Shown here piece after piece: positions 32,681 through 46,293 of a stretch of DNA of 64,000 bases. Each line of letters starts with the position of its first letter. Positions within the stretch are counted from its first letter, which is position 1. The position numbers and the translations under genes are program-made. The notes below the pieces were generated by a model. That model made no database searches. It was given only the letters and a program-made list of their open reading frames with translations, and was not told the origin of the DNA. Source of the stretch: Mesobacillus jeotgali (GTDB lineage: Bacteria; Bacillota; Bacilli; Bacillales; Cytobacillaceae); NCBI RefSeq assembly GCF_031759225.1, contig NZ_CP134494.1, forward strand, positions 4,028,501 to 4,092,500. The letters are read 5' to 3'.

Positions 32681-33148
32681 TTACATTTTCTGGCGCTCAC
32701 GGAATGCACGCTCGATATCGCGGCTTGCTTCCTTCTTCTTCAGCGTCTCACGCTTGTCATAGTTCTTTTTACCCTTACCAAGACCGATTAAAACCTTTGC
32801 GTAACCGTTCTTCAGGTAAATCTTCAATGGCACAAGCGCATAACCTGCTTCCTTCGTTTCACCAATCAACTGATTGATTTGGCGTTTATGAAGCAAAAGC
32901 TTCCTTGTGCGCAGAGGATCATGGTTATAACGGTTTCCCTGTTCATAGGGGCTGATGTGCAGATTATATAAGAACAATTCTCCATTATGGACTTTTGCGT
33001 ATGAATCTTTTAGCTGGACACGTCCGTTACGGATCGATTTAATCTCTGTTCCCTGAAGGACCACTCCGGCTTCATAAGTTTCTTCGATGAAATAGTCGTG
33101 ATTTGCTTTTTTATTCTGCGCGACGACTTTTCCCTCACCTTTTGGCAT
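32681..33148 (-). CDS. smpB: SsrA-binding protein SmpB
   Basis: 155 residues, full length. Typical motifs: [40 protein letters not shown] and the basic C-terminal tail G-L-G-K-G-K-K-x-Y-D-K-R that reads the empty mRNA channel. Binds the tRNA-like part of tmRNA and takes it to stalled ribosomes. It lies between rnr and ssrA as in B. subtilis. No oddities. Confidence 0.97.
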   Translation of the reverse strand: MPKGEGKVVAQNKKANHDYFIEETYEAGVVLQGTEIKSIRNGRVQLKDSYAKVHNGELFLYNLHISPYEQGNRYNHDPLRTRKLLLHKRQINQLIGETKEAGYALVPLKIYLKNGYAKVLIGLGKGKKNYDKRETLKKKEASRDIERAFRERQKM

Positions 33149-33295
33149 AAAAACTTCCCCCTTCTATTTCTCTCATTTTAGCAAATATCCCATTCTCCCA
33201 CAATGAAAAGCGCAAGCGCCTTGGTCAGCACAGATTAACGTGCCAGCAATAGAGGACAACAGAGAGCCCCTGATCAGGAGCTCTCAATGAGTTGC

Positions 33296-35686
33296 CTATT
33301 TTCTTTTCTTAGATTTGCGCTTTGCGGCCGGGGCGTTCTCAAAGAACTTTTTCTTCTTGCTCTTTGGTTTTGGACCGGAGCCGGAGCCTGAACTGGAGCC
33401 ATTTCTGCCTCCTCCTGATCCTCTTCCGCCGCCCGAACCTCTGCCGCCTCGCTTGCCTTCTTCTTCTTTACCGCGGCGCGGCTTTTTATCACTGCTGCCC
33501 GTCTTGAAGATCTTTGGCTGGGCTGGACGCTCACGCCTTGGCGTGCCCTTCATGCCGACGATTTCAAAATCAATGGAGCGCTCATCTTTGTTAACCTTGA
33601 TGACTCGGACTGTAATTTCATCGCCGATTCTGAAGACATTGCCTGTTCGCTCGCCAATCATCGCCAGATGGCGTTCGTCATAGCGGTAATAATCATCCGT
33701 CATGTAGCTGACATGTACCAGGCCTTCGATTGTGTTCGGAAGCTCGACGAACATCCCGAAGTTCGTAACAGAGCTGATGATGCCATCGTATTCCGTTCCA
33801 ACCTTGTCTTCCATGTATTCCGCTTTCTTCAGTTCATCTGTTTCACGTTCAGCTTCAACTGCACGGCGTTCCATGTTGGATGAATGCTCGGCAATATCAG
33901 GCAGCATCGCATTCCATTTTTCCTTTGTTGCCTGGTCGAGCTTGCCCTCGATCAAGTAAGTCCTGATCAAGCGGTGGACAATCAAGTCAGGATAGCGTCG
34001 GATTGGTGATGTAAAGTGCGTGTAGAACTCTGTTGAAAGACCGAAGTGCCCGAGGCTCTCAGGATAGTATTTCGCCTGCTGCATCGAACGGAGCATGACA
34101 GTTGAAACGACCATTTCCTCCGGCTTGCCTTGGACTTCCTCGATGATTTCCTGCAGTGCTCTTGGATGCACTCCGTTTGCGGAGCCTCTGACAAGATATC
34201 CGAAGTTTGTAATGAAATCAAAGAACTTTCTCAGCTTATCCTCTTTCGGATCTTCGTGAATACGATAGATGAATGGCACATCCAGCCAGTGGAAATGCTC
34301 GGCGACTGTTTCGTTTGCCGCTAGCATGAATTCTTCGATCAGTTTTTCAGCGACAGACCGCTCACGCAGAACAACATCTGTTGGGTGGCCTTCCTCATCA
34401 ACCAGTACTTTTGATTCTTTAAAATCAAAGTCGATGGCGCCTCTTTCCATCCTTTTTTTACGAAGGATAGCAGCAAGCTCTTCCATCAATTCAAACATTG
34501 GCACAAGAGATTCATAATTTGAGCGGGTTTCCTCGTCTTTATCAACAAGAATCCTGTTGACATCGAAATATGTCATTCGCTCAGTAGTCTTGATGACGCT
34601 CTGGTAGATTTCATGGTCTACCACTTGCCCATCTGGAGTGATCTCCATATTACAAGACAGCGTAAGGCGGTCGACCTTAGGATTCAACGAGCAAATTCCG
34701 TTTGATAAGCGGTGCGGAATCATCGGGATCACCCGGTCAACCAAATAAACACTCGTCGCACGGTCTTCTGCTTCGCGGTCAATCGGTGAGTCCTCGGTTA
34801 CATAGTACGTAACATCCGCGATATGGACACCAAGCTTATAATTGCCGTTTTCAAGTCTTATTACCTGGACGGCATCATCCAAGTCCTTCGCATCTGCACC
34901 GTCAATCGTGACGATGACTTCATTACGCAGGTCGCGGCGGTTTGCCAACTCGCTCTCATCGATTTGATCCGGGGCATTATTCGCCTGCTCCATGACTTCA
35001 TCAGGGAATTCCATCGGCAGTCCGTGCTTGTGGATGACAGACAGGATATCGACTCCAGGATCATTTTTATGGCCAAGGATGGCAACAACCTCTCCCTCGG
35101 CACTCTTGCGGCCCTCAGGATAGCTTGTCAGTTTGACGACGACCTTATGACCTTCGACTGCACCCATCCCGGCTTCTTTTGGAATGAATATGTCGCTCGT
35201 GAACTTTTTATCATCAGGAATCACGAAACCGAAATGCTTGCTTTCGGTATAAGTGCCGACAATCTGCGACACTCCTCTTTCAAGGATGCGCACGACTGTT
35301 CCTTCACGGCGCTGCCCCGAGCTGTCTGACGATACGCGGACAAGGACGGTATCACCGTTCATCGCATTGCTCGTTTCATTCGGCGGAATGAAGACATCAT
35401 CCATTCCCTGTTCTTCTGTAATGACAAAAGCGAACCCCTTCGCATGCGCACTGTATCGTCCACGCACGAGATTCATTTTTTCCGGAAGGCCGTATCGGTC
35501 ACTTCGGGTCCTGACGACCAGCCCCTTCTCTTCCATGACCACCAGTGCTTTGACGAAATCCTTGAATGTCGATGAATCCTCAATTCCAAAGGCACTTTCC
35601 AGCTCTTGGACGGTAAGCGGCTTGTAAGCTTCATCCTTCATATAATTCAACAGCCTGTCTATATGGCCTTTAATATTCTCATCCAT
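33296..35686 (-). CDS. rnr: ribonuclease R
   Basis: 796 residues. Order: N-terminal winged helix, two cold-shock domains (G-F-A-F-V and G-F-V-I-P), RNB catalytic domain with D-A-K-D-L-D-D-A-V (metal-binding aspartates near 280), S1 domain ([14 protein letters not shown]) and an unusually Gly/Ser/Lys-rich tail ending in basic residues. It degrades structured RNA 3' to 5' and takes part in tmRNA-linked mRNA decay, which fits its place before smpB and ssrA. Confidence 0.96.
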   Translation of the reverse strand: MDENIKGHIDRLLNYMKDEAYKPLTVQELESAFGIEDSSTFKDFVKALVVMEEKGLVVRTRSDRYGLPEKMNLVRGRYSAHAKGFAFVITEEQGMDDVFIPPNETSNAMNGDTVLVRVSSDSSGQRREGTVVRILERGVSQIVGTYTESKHFGFVIPDDKKFTSDIFIPKEAGMGAVEGHKVVVKLTSYPEGRKSAEGEVVAILGHKNDPGVDILSVIHKHGLPMEFPDEVMEQANNAPDQIDESELANRRDLRNEVIVTIDGADAKDLDDAVQVIRLENGNYKLGVHIADVTYYVTEDSPIDREAEDRATSVYLVDRVIPMIPHRLSNGICSLNPKVDRLTLSCNMEITPDGQVVDHEIYQSVIKTTERMTYFDVNRILVDKDEETRSNYESLVPMFELMEELAAILRKKRMERGAIDFDFKESKVLVDEEGHPTDVVLRERSVAEKLIEEFMLAANETVAEHFHWLDVPFIYRIHEDPKEDKLRKFFDFITNFGYLVRGSANGVHPRALQEIIEEVQGKPEEMVVSTVMLRSMQQAKYYPESLGHFGLSTEFYTHFTSPIRRYPDLIVHRLIRTYLIEGKLDQATKEKWNAMLPDIAEHSSNMERRAVEAERETDELKKAEYMEDKVGTEYDGIISSVTNFGMFVELPNTIEGLVHVSYMTDDYYRYDERHLAMIGERTGNVFRIGDEITVRVIKVNKDERSIDFEIVGMKGTPRRERPAQPKIFKTGSSDKKPRRGKEEEGKRGGRGSGGGRGSGGGRNGSSSGSGSGPKPKSKKKKFFENAPAAKRKSKKRK

Positions 35687-35770
35687 TAAAAATCCCTCCT
35701 TTATTATGCTATTTTCGAAATCATGTTGAGTTCATGGTGTAAAAAACAACACAATAAATTTTCTATGTTT

Positions 35771-36517
35771 TTATTCTTTCCAATTTAATGACTGTAGAAA
35801 CTCGTAAACATCTTCGTGCAGCTGATCACGTTCTTTATCAAGCGTGATGACATGGCCTGACTCTTCATACCATTTGAGTTTCTTATGCTCAGATTCGATA
35901 TTGTCATGAATGATATTCGCGCTGTCAGGGTCGATGATGACGTCGTTCCTTGCCTGGACCACAAAGGTTGGCGTATAGATCAGGTCGATGCTGCCACGGA
36001 CCTCCTTGATCAGCTCCTGAAGGTCTTTGAGCGTAGCCATCGATTTCTGCTCGAGCTCTTTTACCTCTGCCTCGATCTGCTCCTCTTGCTTGCCTTCCAT
36101 CCTCTTATACTCGCGCGCATACTCGAGTACACCGCGGTACATCAATTCTTCCGTCTTAAGATGCATCGGCGCGCACATTGGCACGATTCCCTTGAGTGGC
36201 TTGGTATATCCCAGCTTAAGCGAAAGGACTCCGCCCAGCGATAAACCTGCCACAGCAATCTCCTCATAGCCCTCGCTCTTGAGGAATTCGTAGCCATCAA
36301 GCGCATCCTGCCACCAATCCTCAGGACCCGTATGTATCAGTTCTTCAGGCGGCACTCCATGTCCTTTAAATACAGGTGCATGGCATGTATATCCTTTCCC
36401 TTCTAAAAAACGGCCCATCATCCTGACATCCGCAGAATTGCCGGTAAATCCATGCAATAGCAATACCGCTCTTTTTCCAGCTTTAAATGTAAATGGTCTT
36501 GGCACTAACTTTCTCAT
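35771..36517 (-). CDS. est: carboxylesterase (Est30/YvaK type)
   Basis: 248 residues from the ATG at 36517, which has a GGGAGTAGG ribosome site and the family start K-L-V-P-R-P-F-T-F; an upstream in-frame start (36574) is less likely. Alpha/beta hydrolase with H-G-F-T-G oxyanion region, nucleophile G-L-S-L-G-G (Ser near 94), Asp in A-R-N-D-V-I-I-D and His in S-G-H-V-I-T. The length matches Est30 of Geobacillus. Cleaves short-chain esters in the cytoplasm. Located between secG and rnr, as in B. subtilis. Confidence 0.93.
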   Translation of the reverse strand: MRKLVPRPFTFKAGKRAVLLLHGFTGNSADVRMMGRFLEGKGYTCHAPVFKGHGVPPEELIHTGPEDWWQDALDGYEFLKSEGYEEIAVAGLSLGGVLSLKLGYTKPLKGIVPMCAPMHLKTEELMYRGVLEYAREYKRMEGKQEEQIEAEVKELEQKSMATLKDLQELIKEVRGSIDLIYTPTFVVQARNDVIIDPDSANIIHDNIESEHKKLKWYEESGHVITLDKERDQLHEDVYEFLQSLNWKE

Positions 36518-36653
36518 TTTCCTACTCCCTCTATCAGATATCTTCCTTAGTTTTAACAAACATGCTTGTAACATTCAATTAAAAGCCTTTATATATGTAA
36601 ATACCCATATTCAACAGAATTATGTGAGGATTTTGCTTATGTAAACACAATAA

Positions 36654-36680
36654 AACCCGGCCTCTATTGAAGCCGGGTCA
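36654..36680 (-). terminator. terminator of secG
   Basis: Minus strand ACCCGGC / GCCGGGT stem with short loop, then TTTTATTG, directly after secG. Confidence 0.75.
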
Positions 36681-36689
36681 TTGTGTGTA

Positions 36690-36923
36690 TTATAGTTCGA
36701 AATAAGTAACGGCAATAGTCAAGACAAAGAATAAAACAGACAACACGATCGTAACACGGTGCAGCACAAGGTCAAGACCTCTTGCCTTCTGCTTGCCGAA
36801 CAATTGCTCAGCGCCGCCGGAAATCGCACCGGACAGACCAGCACTCTTGCCTGATTGAAGAAGAACAACTCCAATAAGAGCAATGCTGACGATCACTAAA
36901 AGAACAACTAACAATGTATGCAT
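36690..36923 (-). CDS. secG: protein-export translocase subunit SecG
   Basis: 77 residues with two membrane helices. The loop between them has [23 protein letters not shown], the SecG signature. Part of the SecYEG channel. Usual Bacillus place, before the carboxylesterase and rnr genes; AGGTACGTC lies before the start. Confidence 0.96.
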   Translation of the reverse strand: MHTLLVVLLVIVSIALIGVVLLQSGKSAGLSGAISGGAEQLFGKQKARGLDLVLHRVTIVLSVLFFVLTIAVTYFEL

Positions 36924-37045
36924 GACGTACCTCCCGATAAAACTGCTAACAGTATTTTAAATTTATCACATTTTCAGGAATAGAACAATACTTGTCCGAA
37001 TTGTTATGAATTTTATTGGGCAGGTACTTTAATTTCTCGCAGTTG

Positions 37046-37855
37046 TTAACGCAATGGTGCAGGAAGCAGCGAATTTGATCTGTACAGCAGGTCCGAAATA
37101 GTCGTGCATTGATATCCGTTCTTGTATAAAATTTCCAGGATGTCTTCCACCGCCTTCACCGTTTGCGAACGGTCTCCACCAGCATCATGGAAAATGATCA
37201 CGTCGCCTGGTCGAGTATCGGATATAACATTTTGCGTGATCTTTGCCGCACCCGGCCTGCTCCAGTCCCGAGTTTCCTGATGCCATGACCAGAGGATGAC
37301 ATTGTAGCCCCCTTCAATCGCTGTATCGACAATTTCCTTATCATAATAACCTGCGATCGGCCGGAATAGCGAAAGCTTGATGCCGGTCAGATCATGAATG
37401 ACCTCAGCGTTCTTATCTAGTTCCTTTCTGAGCATCGCTGGGGAATAGCCGTCCCGGAAACGATGCCTGTAGGTGTGATTCCCGATTTCATGCCCTTCTG
37501 CTACCTGCCGTTTAACGATTTCCGGGTATCTTTCCGCCTCCTCGCCAATGACAAAAAAAGTAGCTTTCGCATCATACTTCTTCAGAGCGTCAAGGATTTG
37601 CGGAGTGAACGTCGGATCAGGCCCGTCATCAAACGTAAACGCCACAAGCTTTTCTTCCACGGGAAGATCCCAGAACACATGGCCAGTCTTTTCGTATTTC
37701 GCTCGTTTCACCGAGGAAGGAGCTTCTTGCTTAGGCTTTTTTGCTGATGACGACACCTCTGCAGGGTTTTGACTGGTTACTGAAAGAGCAGTACCAGAAG
37801 CGGATGAGGATAGGGTAAAGGTTATAAGGATTGCGGCAAGAAGATATTTTTTCAT
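37046..37855 (-). CDS. secreted polysaccharide deacetylase (NodB domain)
   Basis: 269 residues. Signal peptide (M-K-K-Y-L-L-A-A-I-L-I-T-F), Ser/Lys-rich linker, then NodB domain from about 70: T-F-D-D-G-P-D (metal Asp), H-T-Y-R-H (two His), F-R-P-I-A-G-Y-Y, L-W-S-W-H-Q-E-T-R-D-W and I-I-F-H-D-A. All five family motifs are present. It likely removes acetyl groups from peptidoglycan or another cell-surface sugar; substrate not determined. It stands alone next to a large tandem-repeat block. Confidence 0.88.
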   Translation of the reverse strand: MKKYLLAAILITFTLSSSASGTALSVTSQNPAEVSSSAKKPKQEAPSSVKRAKYEKTGHVFWDLPVEEKLVAFTFDDGPDPTFTPQILDALKKYDAKATFFVIGEEAERYPEIVKRQVAEGHEIGNHTYRHRFRDGYSPAMLRKELDKNAEVIHDLTGIKLSLFRPIAGYYDKEIVDTAIEGGYNVILWSWHQETRDWSRPGAAKITQNVISDTRPGDVIIFHDAGGDRSQTVKAVEDILEILYKNGYQCTTISDLLYRSNSLLPAPLR

Positions 37856-38024
37856 ATTTCAACCGGCTCCCATCTAAGTTGAGTTTAGCTATAGTATTGT
37901 GGATTAACAGCCAGTTTATATCATGGATATATGGTGGGCTATTTTTACTAGTGGGGTGGTTGGCGTAGTAATACTTATTAGGGAATGGGGATTGGACATG
38001 ATGATGGACGTCAGAAATCTCTTT

Positions 38025-38336
38025 TAGACATTTTGACTAGCTCGTCCTCCTGAAATGTCTATTAAACCCTTTTTATTAGACATTTTGATCGGCTCGTCCT
38101 CCTGAAATGTCTATTAAACCCCTTTTGTTAGACATTTTGACTAGCTCGTCCTCCTGAAATGTCTATTAAACCCTTTTTATTAGACATTTTGATCGGATTG
38201 TCCTCCTGAAATGTCTATTAAACCCCTTTTTTTAGACATTTTGACTAGCTCGTCCTCCTGAAATGTCTATTAAACCCTTTTTATTAGACATTTTGATCGG
38301 ATTGTCCTCCTGAAATGTCTATAACTGCCCTTTTAC
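38025..38336. repeat. tandem repeat, six 52-bp units
   Basis: TAGACATTTTGA occurs at 38025, 38077, 38129, 38181, 38233 and 38285, exactly 52 bp apart. Each unit holds an inverted pair TAGACATTT / AAATGTCTA around the GTCCTCCTG block. Units 1, 3 and 5 carry GACTAGCTCG, units 2, 4 and 6 carry GATCGG, so a 104-bp double unit has also been copied. Not a CRISPR: no unique spacers. Confidence 0.92.
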
Positions 38337-38379
38337 AAGAAACATTAAAGATTTCTTCAACTCGAATTGTCCTTCTGCC

Positions 38380-38420
38380 CACAAAAAAAACACCGGCAGC
38401 ATCGTCATGCTACCGGTGTC
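38380..38420 (-). terminator. terminator of the glycolytic operon (after eno)
   Basis: Minus strand ACACCGGTAGCATG / ... GCTGCCGGTGT with short loop then TTTTTTTTG, about 50 bp after the eno stop. Confidence 0.85.
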
Positions 38421-38468
38421 CTTATGTTACGGGTTCAATCGCCACATTAGGCGATTCACCTCGCAAAA

Positions 38469-39779
<1,311 letters not shown>

Positions 39780-39791
39780 TTATAATTAAGT

Positions 39792-42198
<2,407 letters not shown>

Positions 42199-42248
42199 TC
42201 AGGATCCGCACCCTTACATTGCTGCGGCACCGCTCCTGTGTATAAATC

Positions 42249-43433
42249 TTACTTATCGTTCAATGCCACTACACCTGGGAGCTGCTTGCCTTCCATGAAT
42301 TCCAGGGAAGCGCCGCCTCCTGTGGAGATGTGGCTCATTTTTTCAGCTAGGCCGAATTTTTCGACTGCTGCTGCAGAGTCGCCTCCGCCGATGACTGAGT
42401 ATGTATCGTTAGCATCGGCTAATGCTTGTGCGACAGCTTTTGTTCCTTCAGCGAATTTGTCGATTTCGAAGACGCCCATTGGTCCGTTCCAGATGACCAA
42501 TTTGGACTTCTGAATCACATCGCGGTAGGTTTCAGCTGTTTTTGGTCCGATATCGAGAGCTTCCCAGTCTGATGGGATTTCTTCGATTGCTACGACCTTT
42601 GAATTTGCATCTGCAGAAAAATCATCAGCAACGATAGCATCTACAGGCATGTAGAAGTTAACGCCTTTTGCCTTTGCTTTTTCCATGAAGCTCTTAGCCA
42701 AATCAATTTTATCTTCTTCTAAAAGAGATTTTCCGATTTCGTGGCCCTGTGCTTTTACGAAAGTATAAGCAAGTCCGCCGCCGATGATCAGGTTATCTAC
42801 TTTTTCCAATAGGTTGTCGATGACGCCGATCTTATCTTTAACCTTTGCACCGCCGATGATGGCTGTGAATGGGCGCTCAGGGTTTGATAAGGCTTTTCCA
42901 AGTACCTCAAGTTCTTTTTCCATCAGGAAGCCTGATACAGCCGGAATGTACTTGGCGATGCCTTCTGTTGAAGCGTGCGCGCGGTGTGCAGCTCCGAATG
43001 CATCGTTCACATAAACATCTGCAAGCTCTGCAAATGCCTTTGCAAGTTCAGGATCATTCTTCTCTTCGCCTGGATAGAAACGGACATTCTCAAGAAGCAG
43101 GACATCGCCCTCGTTCATGCTGTCGATTTCAGATTTCACAGAGTCGCCGTAAGCTTCATCTGTTTTCTTAACATCCTTGCCAAGCAGCTCAGACAAACGC
43201 TTCGCAACTGGAGTCAAACGCAATTCTTCAACAGCCTGTCCCTTCGGACGGCCAAGGTGGCTTGCAAGAAGGACTTTCGCACCCTGTTCAACAAGGTACT
43301 GGATTGTTGGCAGCGCTGCACGGATCCGTGTTTCATCCGTAATCTGTCCATCCTTCATCGGCACGTTGAAATCAACGCGGCAAAAAACTCGTTTTCCTTT
43401 TACATCCACATCTTTTACTGTCATTTTGTTCAA
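42249..43433 (-). CDS. pgk: phosphoglycerate kinase
   Basis: 394 residues. Start is TTG at 43433, 9 bp after AAAGGAGG; the ATG three codons later is too far from it. R-V-D-F-N-V-P, S-H-L-G-R-P, the hinge region and G-G-G-D-S (ATP loop) are intact. Makes ATP from 1,3-bisphosphoglycerate. Follows gapA after a hairpin. Confidence 0.97.
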   Translation of the reverse strand: MNKMTVKDVDVKGKRVFCRVDFNVPMKDGQITDETRIRAALPTIQYLVEQGAKVLLASHLGRPKGQAVEELRLTPVAKRLSELLGKDVKKTDEAYGDSVKSEIDSMNEGDVLLLENVRFYPGEEKNDPELAKAFAELADVYVNDAFGAAHRAHASTEGIAKYIPAVSGFLMEKELEVLGKALSNPERPFTAIIGGAKVKDKIGVIDNLLEKVDNLIIGGGLAYTFVKAQGHEIGKSLLEEDKIDLAKSFMEKAKAKGVNFYMPVDAIVADDFSADANSKVVAIEEIPSDWEALDIGPKTAETYRDVIQKSKLVIWNGPMGVFEIDKFAEGTKAVAQALADANDTYSVIGGGDSAAAVEKFGLAEKMSHISTGGGASLEFMEGKQLPGVVALNDK

Positions 43434-43477
43434 GGCTAGAGACCTCCTTTAAAATAGCGCCAAGGCGCGATTAAGCA

Positions 43478-43515
43478 GAAAAAGAGGAGAGGGAATTACC
43501 CCGCTCCCCTTTTCA
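43478..43515 (-). terminator. hairpin between gapA and pgk
   Basis: Minus strand AAGGGGAGCGGGG / TCCCTCTCCTCTT (imperfect stem) followed by TTTTTC. It can partly end transcripts or protect the cggR-gapA mRNA, matching the much higher need for GapA in this operon. Confidence 0.65.
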
Positions 43516-43561
43516 TCCTACTACATTATAGTCAATATTGGATTAGTTATCCAATCTTAGC

Positions 43562-44569
43562 TTACAGACCTTTTTTAGCGATGAAATCAACAAGGTCTAC
43601 TACACGGTTAGAGTAACCAGACTCATTGTCATACCAAGAGATTACTTTTACCATGCTGCCTTCCATAACCATTGTTGAAAGTGCATCGATTGTAGAAGAG
43701 TATGCGTTGCCGTTGTAGTCGCTTGATACAAGCGGCTCTTCGCTGTATCCAAGGATTCCTTTAAGTTCGCCTTCAGAAGCTTTCTTGAAAGCTGCGTTGA
43801 TTTCTTCTACTGTTACGTCTTTGTCAAGCTCTGCAACAAGGTCAACCAATGAAACGTTTGGAGTTGGTACACGCATTGCTCCACCGTTTAATTTGCCTTT
43901 AAGCTCAGGCAATACTAGAGAAACTGCTTTTGCAGCACCAGTAGTTGTAGGAATGATATTTTCCGCAGCTGCACGTGCACGACGGTAGTCTTTGTGCGGA
44001 AGGTCAAGAATTTGCTGGTCATTTGTGTATGAGTGAACTGTTGTCATCATACCGCGCTTGATTCCGAAATTGTCGTTCAAGACTTTCGCGAATGGAGCCA
44101 AGCAGTTTGTTGTACAAGATGCATTTGAAATTACGTGGTGGTTAGCTGCATCGTACTTGTCGTCGTTAACACCCATAACGATTGTGATATCTTCGTCAGA
44201 TGCTGGAGCAGAAATGATAACTTTCTTTGCGCCTGCTTCAAGGTGTTTCGCAGCGTCAGCGCGCTTAGTGAAACGTCCTGTAGATTCTACGACTACTTCT
44301 ACGCCAAGGTCGCCCCAGCCAAGTTGTGCTGGATCTCTTTCAGCTAAAACTTTAACCTTCTGTCCTGCAACTACAAGATAGTCGCCGTCAACAGTTACTT
44401 CTTCGTTCAAAGTTCCGTGAACTGTGTCATATTTTAAAAGGTGAGCAAGCATGTTTGCATCAGTTAAATCGTTAACTGCTACTACTTCCACATTAGGGTT
44501 CTTCAATGCTGCGCGGAAAACTACGCGTCCAATTCTTCCAAATCCGTTAATACCAACTTTTACTGCCAT
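43562..44569 (-). CDS. gapA: glyceraldehyde-3-phosphate dehydrogenase (glycolytic)
   Basis: 335 residues. N-terminal [13 protein letters not shown] site, catalytic [12 protein letters not shown] (Cys near 152) and C-terminal [13 protein letters not shown]-dependent oxidation in glycolysis. It follows cggR, its repressor gene, which marks it as GapA rather than the anabolic GapB. Confidence 0.97.
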   Translation of the reverse strand: MAVKVGINGFGRIGRVVFRAALKNPNVEVVAVNDLTDANMLAHLLKYDTVHGTLNEEVTVDGDYLVVAGQKVKVLAERDPAQLGWGDLGVEVVVESTGRFTKRADAAKHLEAGAKKVIISAPASDEDITIVMGVNDDKYDAANHHVISNASCTTNCLAPFAKVLNDNFGIKRGMMTTVHSYTNDQQILDLPHKDYRRARAAAENIIPTTTGAAKAVSLVLPELKGKLNGGAMRVPTPNVSLVDLVAELDKDVTVEEINAAFKKASEGELKGILGYSEEPLVSSDYNGNAYSSTIDALSTMVMEGSMVKVISWYDNESGYSNRVVDLVDFIAKKGL

Positions 44570-44618
44570 GTGTATTTCCTCCTTTGATTCCTATAAAGGT
44601 GTTGTTTATATTAAGGTG

Positions 44619-45644
44619 TTACCCTTGTAACAATGTTTTAGCGGCGCCCTCATCCGTGATCAGGATCGTTGAGGAAGGTGCCTGTTTCATATAGGCTCTG
44701 ATTGCCTTTGCCTTTGACGCTCCGCCGGCAACTGCAATGACATCCCCTACACTTCTGAGATCGTCCATTTGGAGGCCGATCGTCAGCACTTTGTGGACGA
44801 TTTCCCCGGCTTCATTGAAATAGTAGCCGAAAGCCTCGCCAACTGCTTTTCCATTGAGGATCTTATGTAAATCCTCCGGGCTGGTATTGCGGCGTTCCGC
44901 CATTGTAATAGCGTCTCCAATACCATGTAAAACCATGCTTGCTGATTTAACTAAATTCCAAACCTCATAAATCAGCGGTTCTTTGATGAAGGTTTTATAG
45001 ACTTCGCTGCTGACCTGGTCGGGCACATAAAAGACCCTGTTGCGTGAATTCGTGTTGTCCGCCATGATCGCGCAAATCGTGTTTGCCTGATTCTTGACGT
45101 CCTCACCAATTCCGCCCCTTGCTGGTACGAACAGCAAATCCTTCTCGCCGAAATCGGGTGTCAACATTTCTGCCACAGCCGCCATAGTCGATCCCCCGGT
45201 CACAGCAATTATATTTTTGCTTTGAAGAAGATTTTTCATACTATGCGCTGTCGCTCGCCCCAGCTCACTTTTTACCCACGGCGACTGATCGCTGTCCCCT
45301 GGGACAACAATCACTTTCCTGATCCCCATGCGCTCCTGAAGCTGGCGCTCTAGTCTGTCTATACCCATAATGTCCCGCATTACACTATCAAGACTTTCCA
45401 GTATATCTTTTCCCTCTTTAGTCAGTGTCATTCCCTGACCCGACATCGAGATCAGATTCTGGTCTTTCAAAAACTCCACCTCTGAACGCAAAACCCGTTC
45501 AGTCAAATTGAGGCTGACTGAAAGATTTCTCCTGCCAACTGGCTGCATCACGTTTATGTATTGGAGGATGAGGTATCGTTTTTGCATAACTTGCAATAAA
45601 TCGGGCAATATTCTTTTTTGAATATCAATGAGCGAAAAGTCCAT
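44619..45644 (-). CDS. cggR: central glycolytic gene regulator CggR
   Basis: 341 residues, SorC/DeoR-type. N-terminal winged helix (R-R-N-L-S-V-S-L-N-L-T-E-R-V-L-R-S-E-V), then sugar-binding domain with V-V-P-G-D-S-D and V-T-G-G-S-T-M. Represses the gapA operon; fructose 1,6-bisphosphate relieves it. A matching operator is found 27 bp before its start. Confidence 0.96.
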   Translation of the reverse strand: MDFSLIDIQKRILPDLLQVMQKRYLILQYINVMQPVGRRNLSVSLNLTERVLRSEVEFLKDQNLISMSGQGMTLTKEGKDILESLDSVMRDIMGIDRLERQLQERMGIRKVIVVPGDSDQSPWVKSELGRATAHSMKNLLQSKNIIAVTGGSTMAAVAEMLTPDFGEKDLLFVPARGGIGEDVKNQANTICAIMADNTNSRNRVFYVPDQVSSEVYKTFIKEPLIYEVWNLVKSASMVLHGIGDAITMAERRNTSPEDLHKILNGKAVGEAFGYYFNEAGEIVHKVLTIGLQMDDLRSVGDVIAVAGGASKAKAIRAYMKQAPSSTILITDEGAAKTLLQG

Positions 45645-45670
45645 TTTGATATTCTCCTTTTCCAGCGTTG

Positions 45671-45706
45671 GACTTAAAATGTCCCGCTAAGACATATTAT
45701 GTCCCA
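45671..45706 (-). promoter_or_regulatory. CggR operator
   Basis: Minus strand two half-sites TGGGACATAATATGTC and CGGGACATTTTAAGTC separated by TTAG. This matches the B. subtilis CggR operator pattern GGGAC-N6-TGTC twice. Position just before cggR supports autoregulation of the operon. Confidence 0.88.
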
Positions 45707-45716
45707 CTCGCGGTAA

Positions 45717-45764
45717 AAAAAATCACCCCTGCTACAAAATTCATTCTAACAGGAGTGAAACCCT
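45717..45764 (-). terminator. terminator of the glutaredoxin-like gene
   Basis: Minus strand TCACTCCTGTTA ... TAGCAGGGGTGA stem with a longer loop, then eight T. It lies between the glutaredoxin-like stop and the CggR operator, so the operon promoter must be very close to or overlap it. Confidence 0.65.
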
Positions 45765-45767
45765 TAA

Positions 45768-46028
45768 TCAACTTATAAACTCTAGGTTTTTTCGTGAAAA
45801 CGCTTCATCTATGAACTTTTTGTTAATGATTCCGTATTGCAGCTCTTCGCCGTCCAATTCGATGACTGGAATCATGATTCCGTACTTCTCGACGAGCGCA
45901 TCATCGAGGTCGATATTGATCTCTTCTATTGTAAATCTCCATTTGGTTTGTAGGTCTTCGAGGATTTCCCTTGCCGTCTCACATAAATGGCAGCGTGGAC
46001 GTGAGTATAGTTTGACTGTTTTTTGCAT
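45768..46028 (-). CDS. glutaredoxin-like thiol protein
   Basis: 86 residues. C-H-L-C redox motif at about residues 13-16 (R-P-R-C-H-L-C-E), cis-proline in I-P-V-I-E-L-D-G. Small one-domain thioredoxin-fold protein of the glutaredoxin/NrdH-like group found next to cggR in Bacillus. Thiol-disulfide exchange is likely; partner not known. Confidence 0.85.
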   Translation of the reverse strand: MQKTVKLYSRPRCHLCETAREILEDLQTKWRFTIEEINIDLDDALVEKYGIMIPVIELDGEELQYGIINKKFIDEAFSRKNLEFIS

Positions 46029-46089
46029 TTTTTGCTCCTTCGGCTGATCTCTAAAATTATTTTCTTATATTAATGTTCTGCTAATAAGT

Positions 46090-46218
46090 TGATTTCCACT
46101 CCAGGTTGCTTCGCTTTCCGCGGGGCGTGCGGTGAGCCTCCTCAGCGCTAAAGCGCTTGCGGGGTCTCACCTGTCCCGCTGATCCCGCAGGAGTCTCGCA
46201 CCTTCCGTTCCAATCAAC
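46090..46218. repeat. GC-rich palindromic dispersed repeat
   Basis: About 130 bp, far more GC-rich than its surroundings, with ends AGTTGATT(T)CCA and TCCAATCAACT in inverted order. Inside are several small inverted repeats (AGCGCT-AAAGCGCT, GGGGCG, GGTGAGCC/GGTCTCACC). This sequence type recurs in Bacillaceae genomes (from memory) and looks like a small non-autonomous element. Confidence 0.75.
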
Positions 46219-46293
46219 TTATTAATAATGTTTTGTGTTAAAACCATCTAGTTAAAGTAAATATTTAACTTTAAACACTTGATCATCTGCGCA

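Larger units (their letters stand above)
37856..38468. other. gap between deacetylase and eno
   Basis: No gene. Contains the deacetylase promoter region, a six-unit tandem repeat (38025-38336) and the eno terminator. Confidence 0.6.

Noticed and set aside
38025..38336. CRISPR array
   Set aside because: Units repeat over their whole 52-bp length with no unique spacers, and no cas genes are near.
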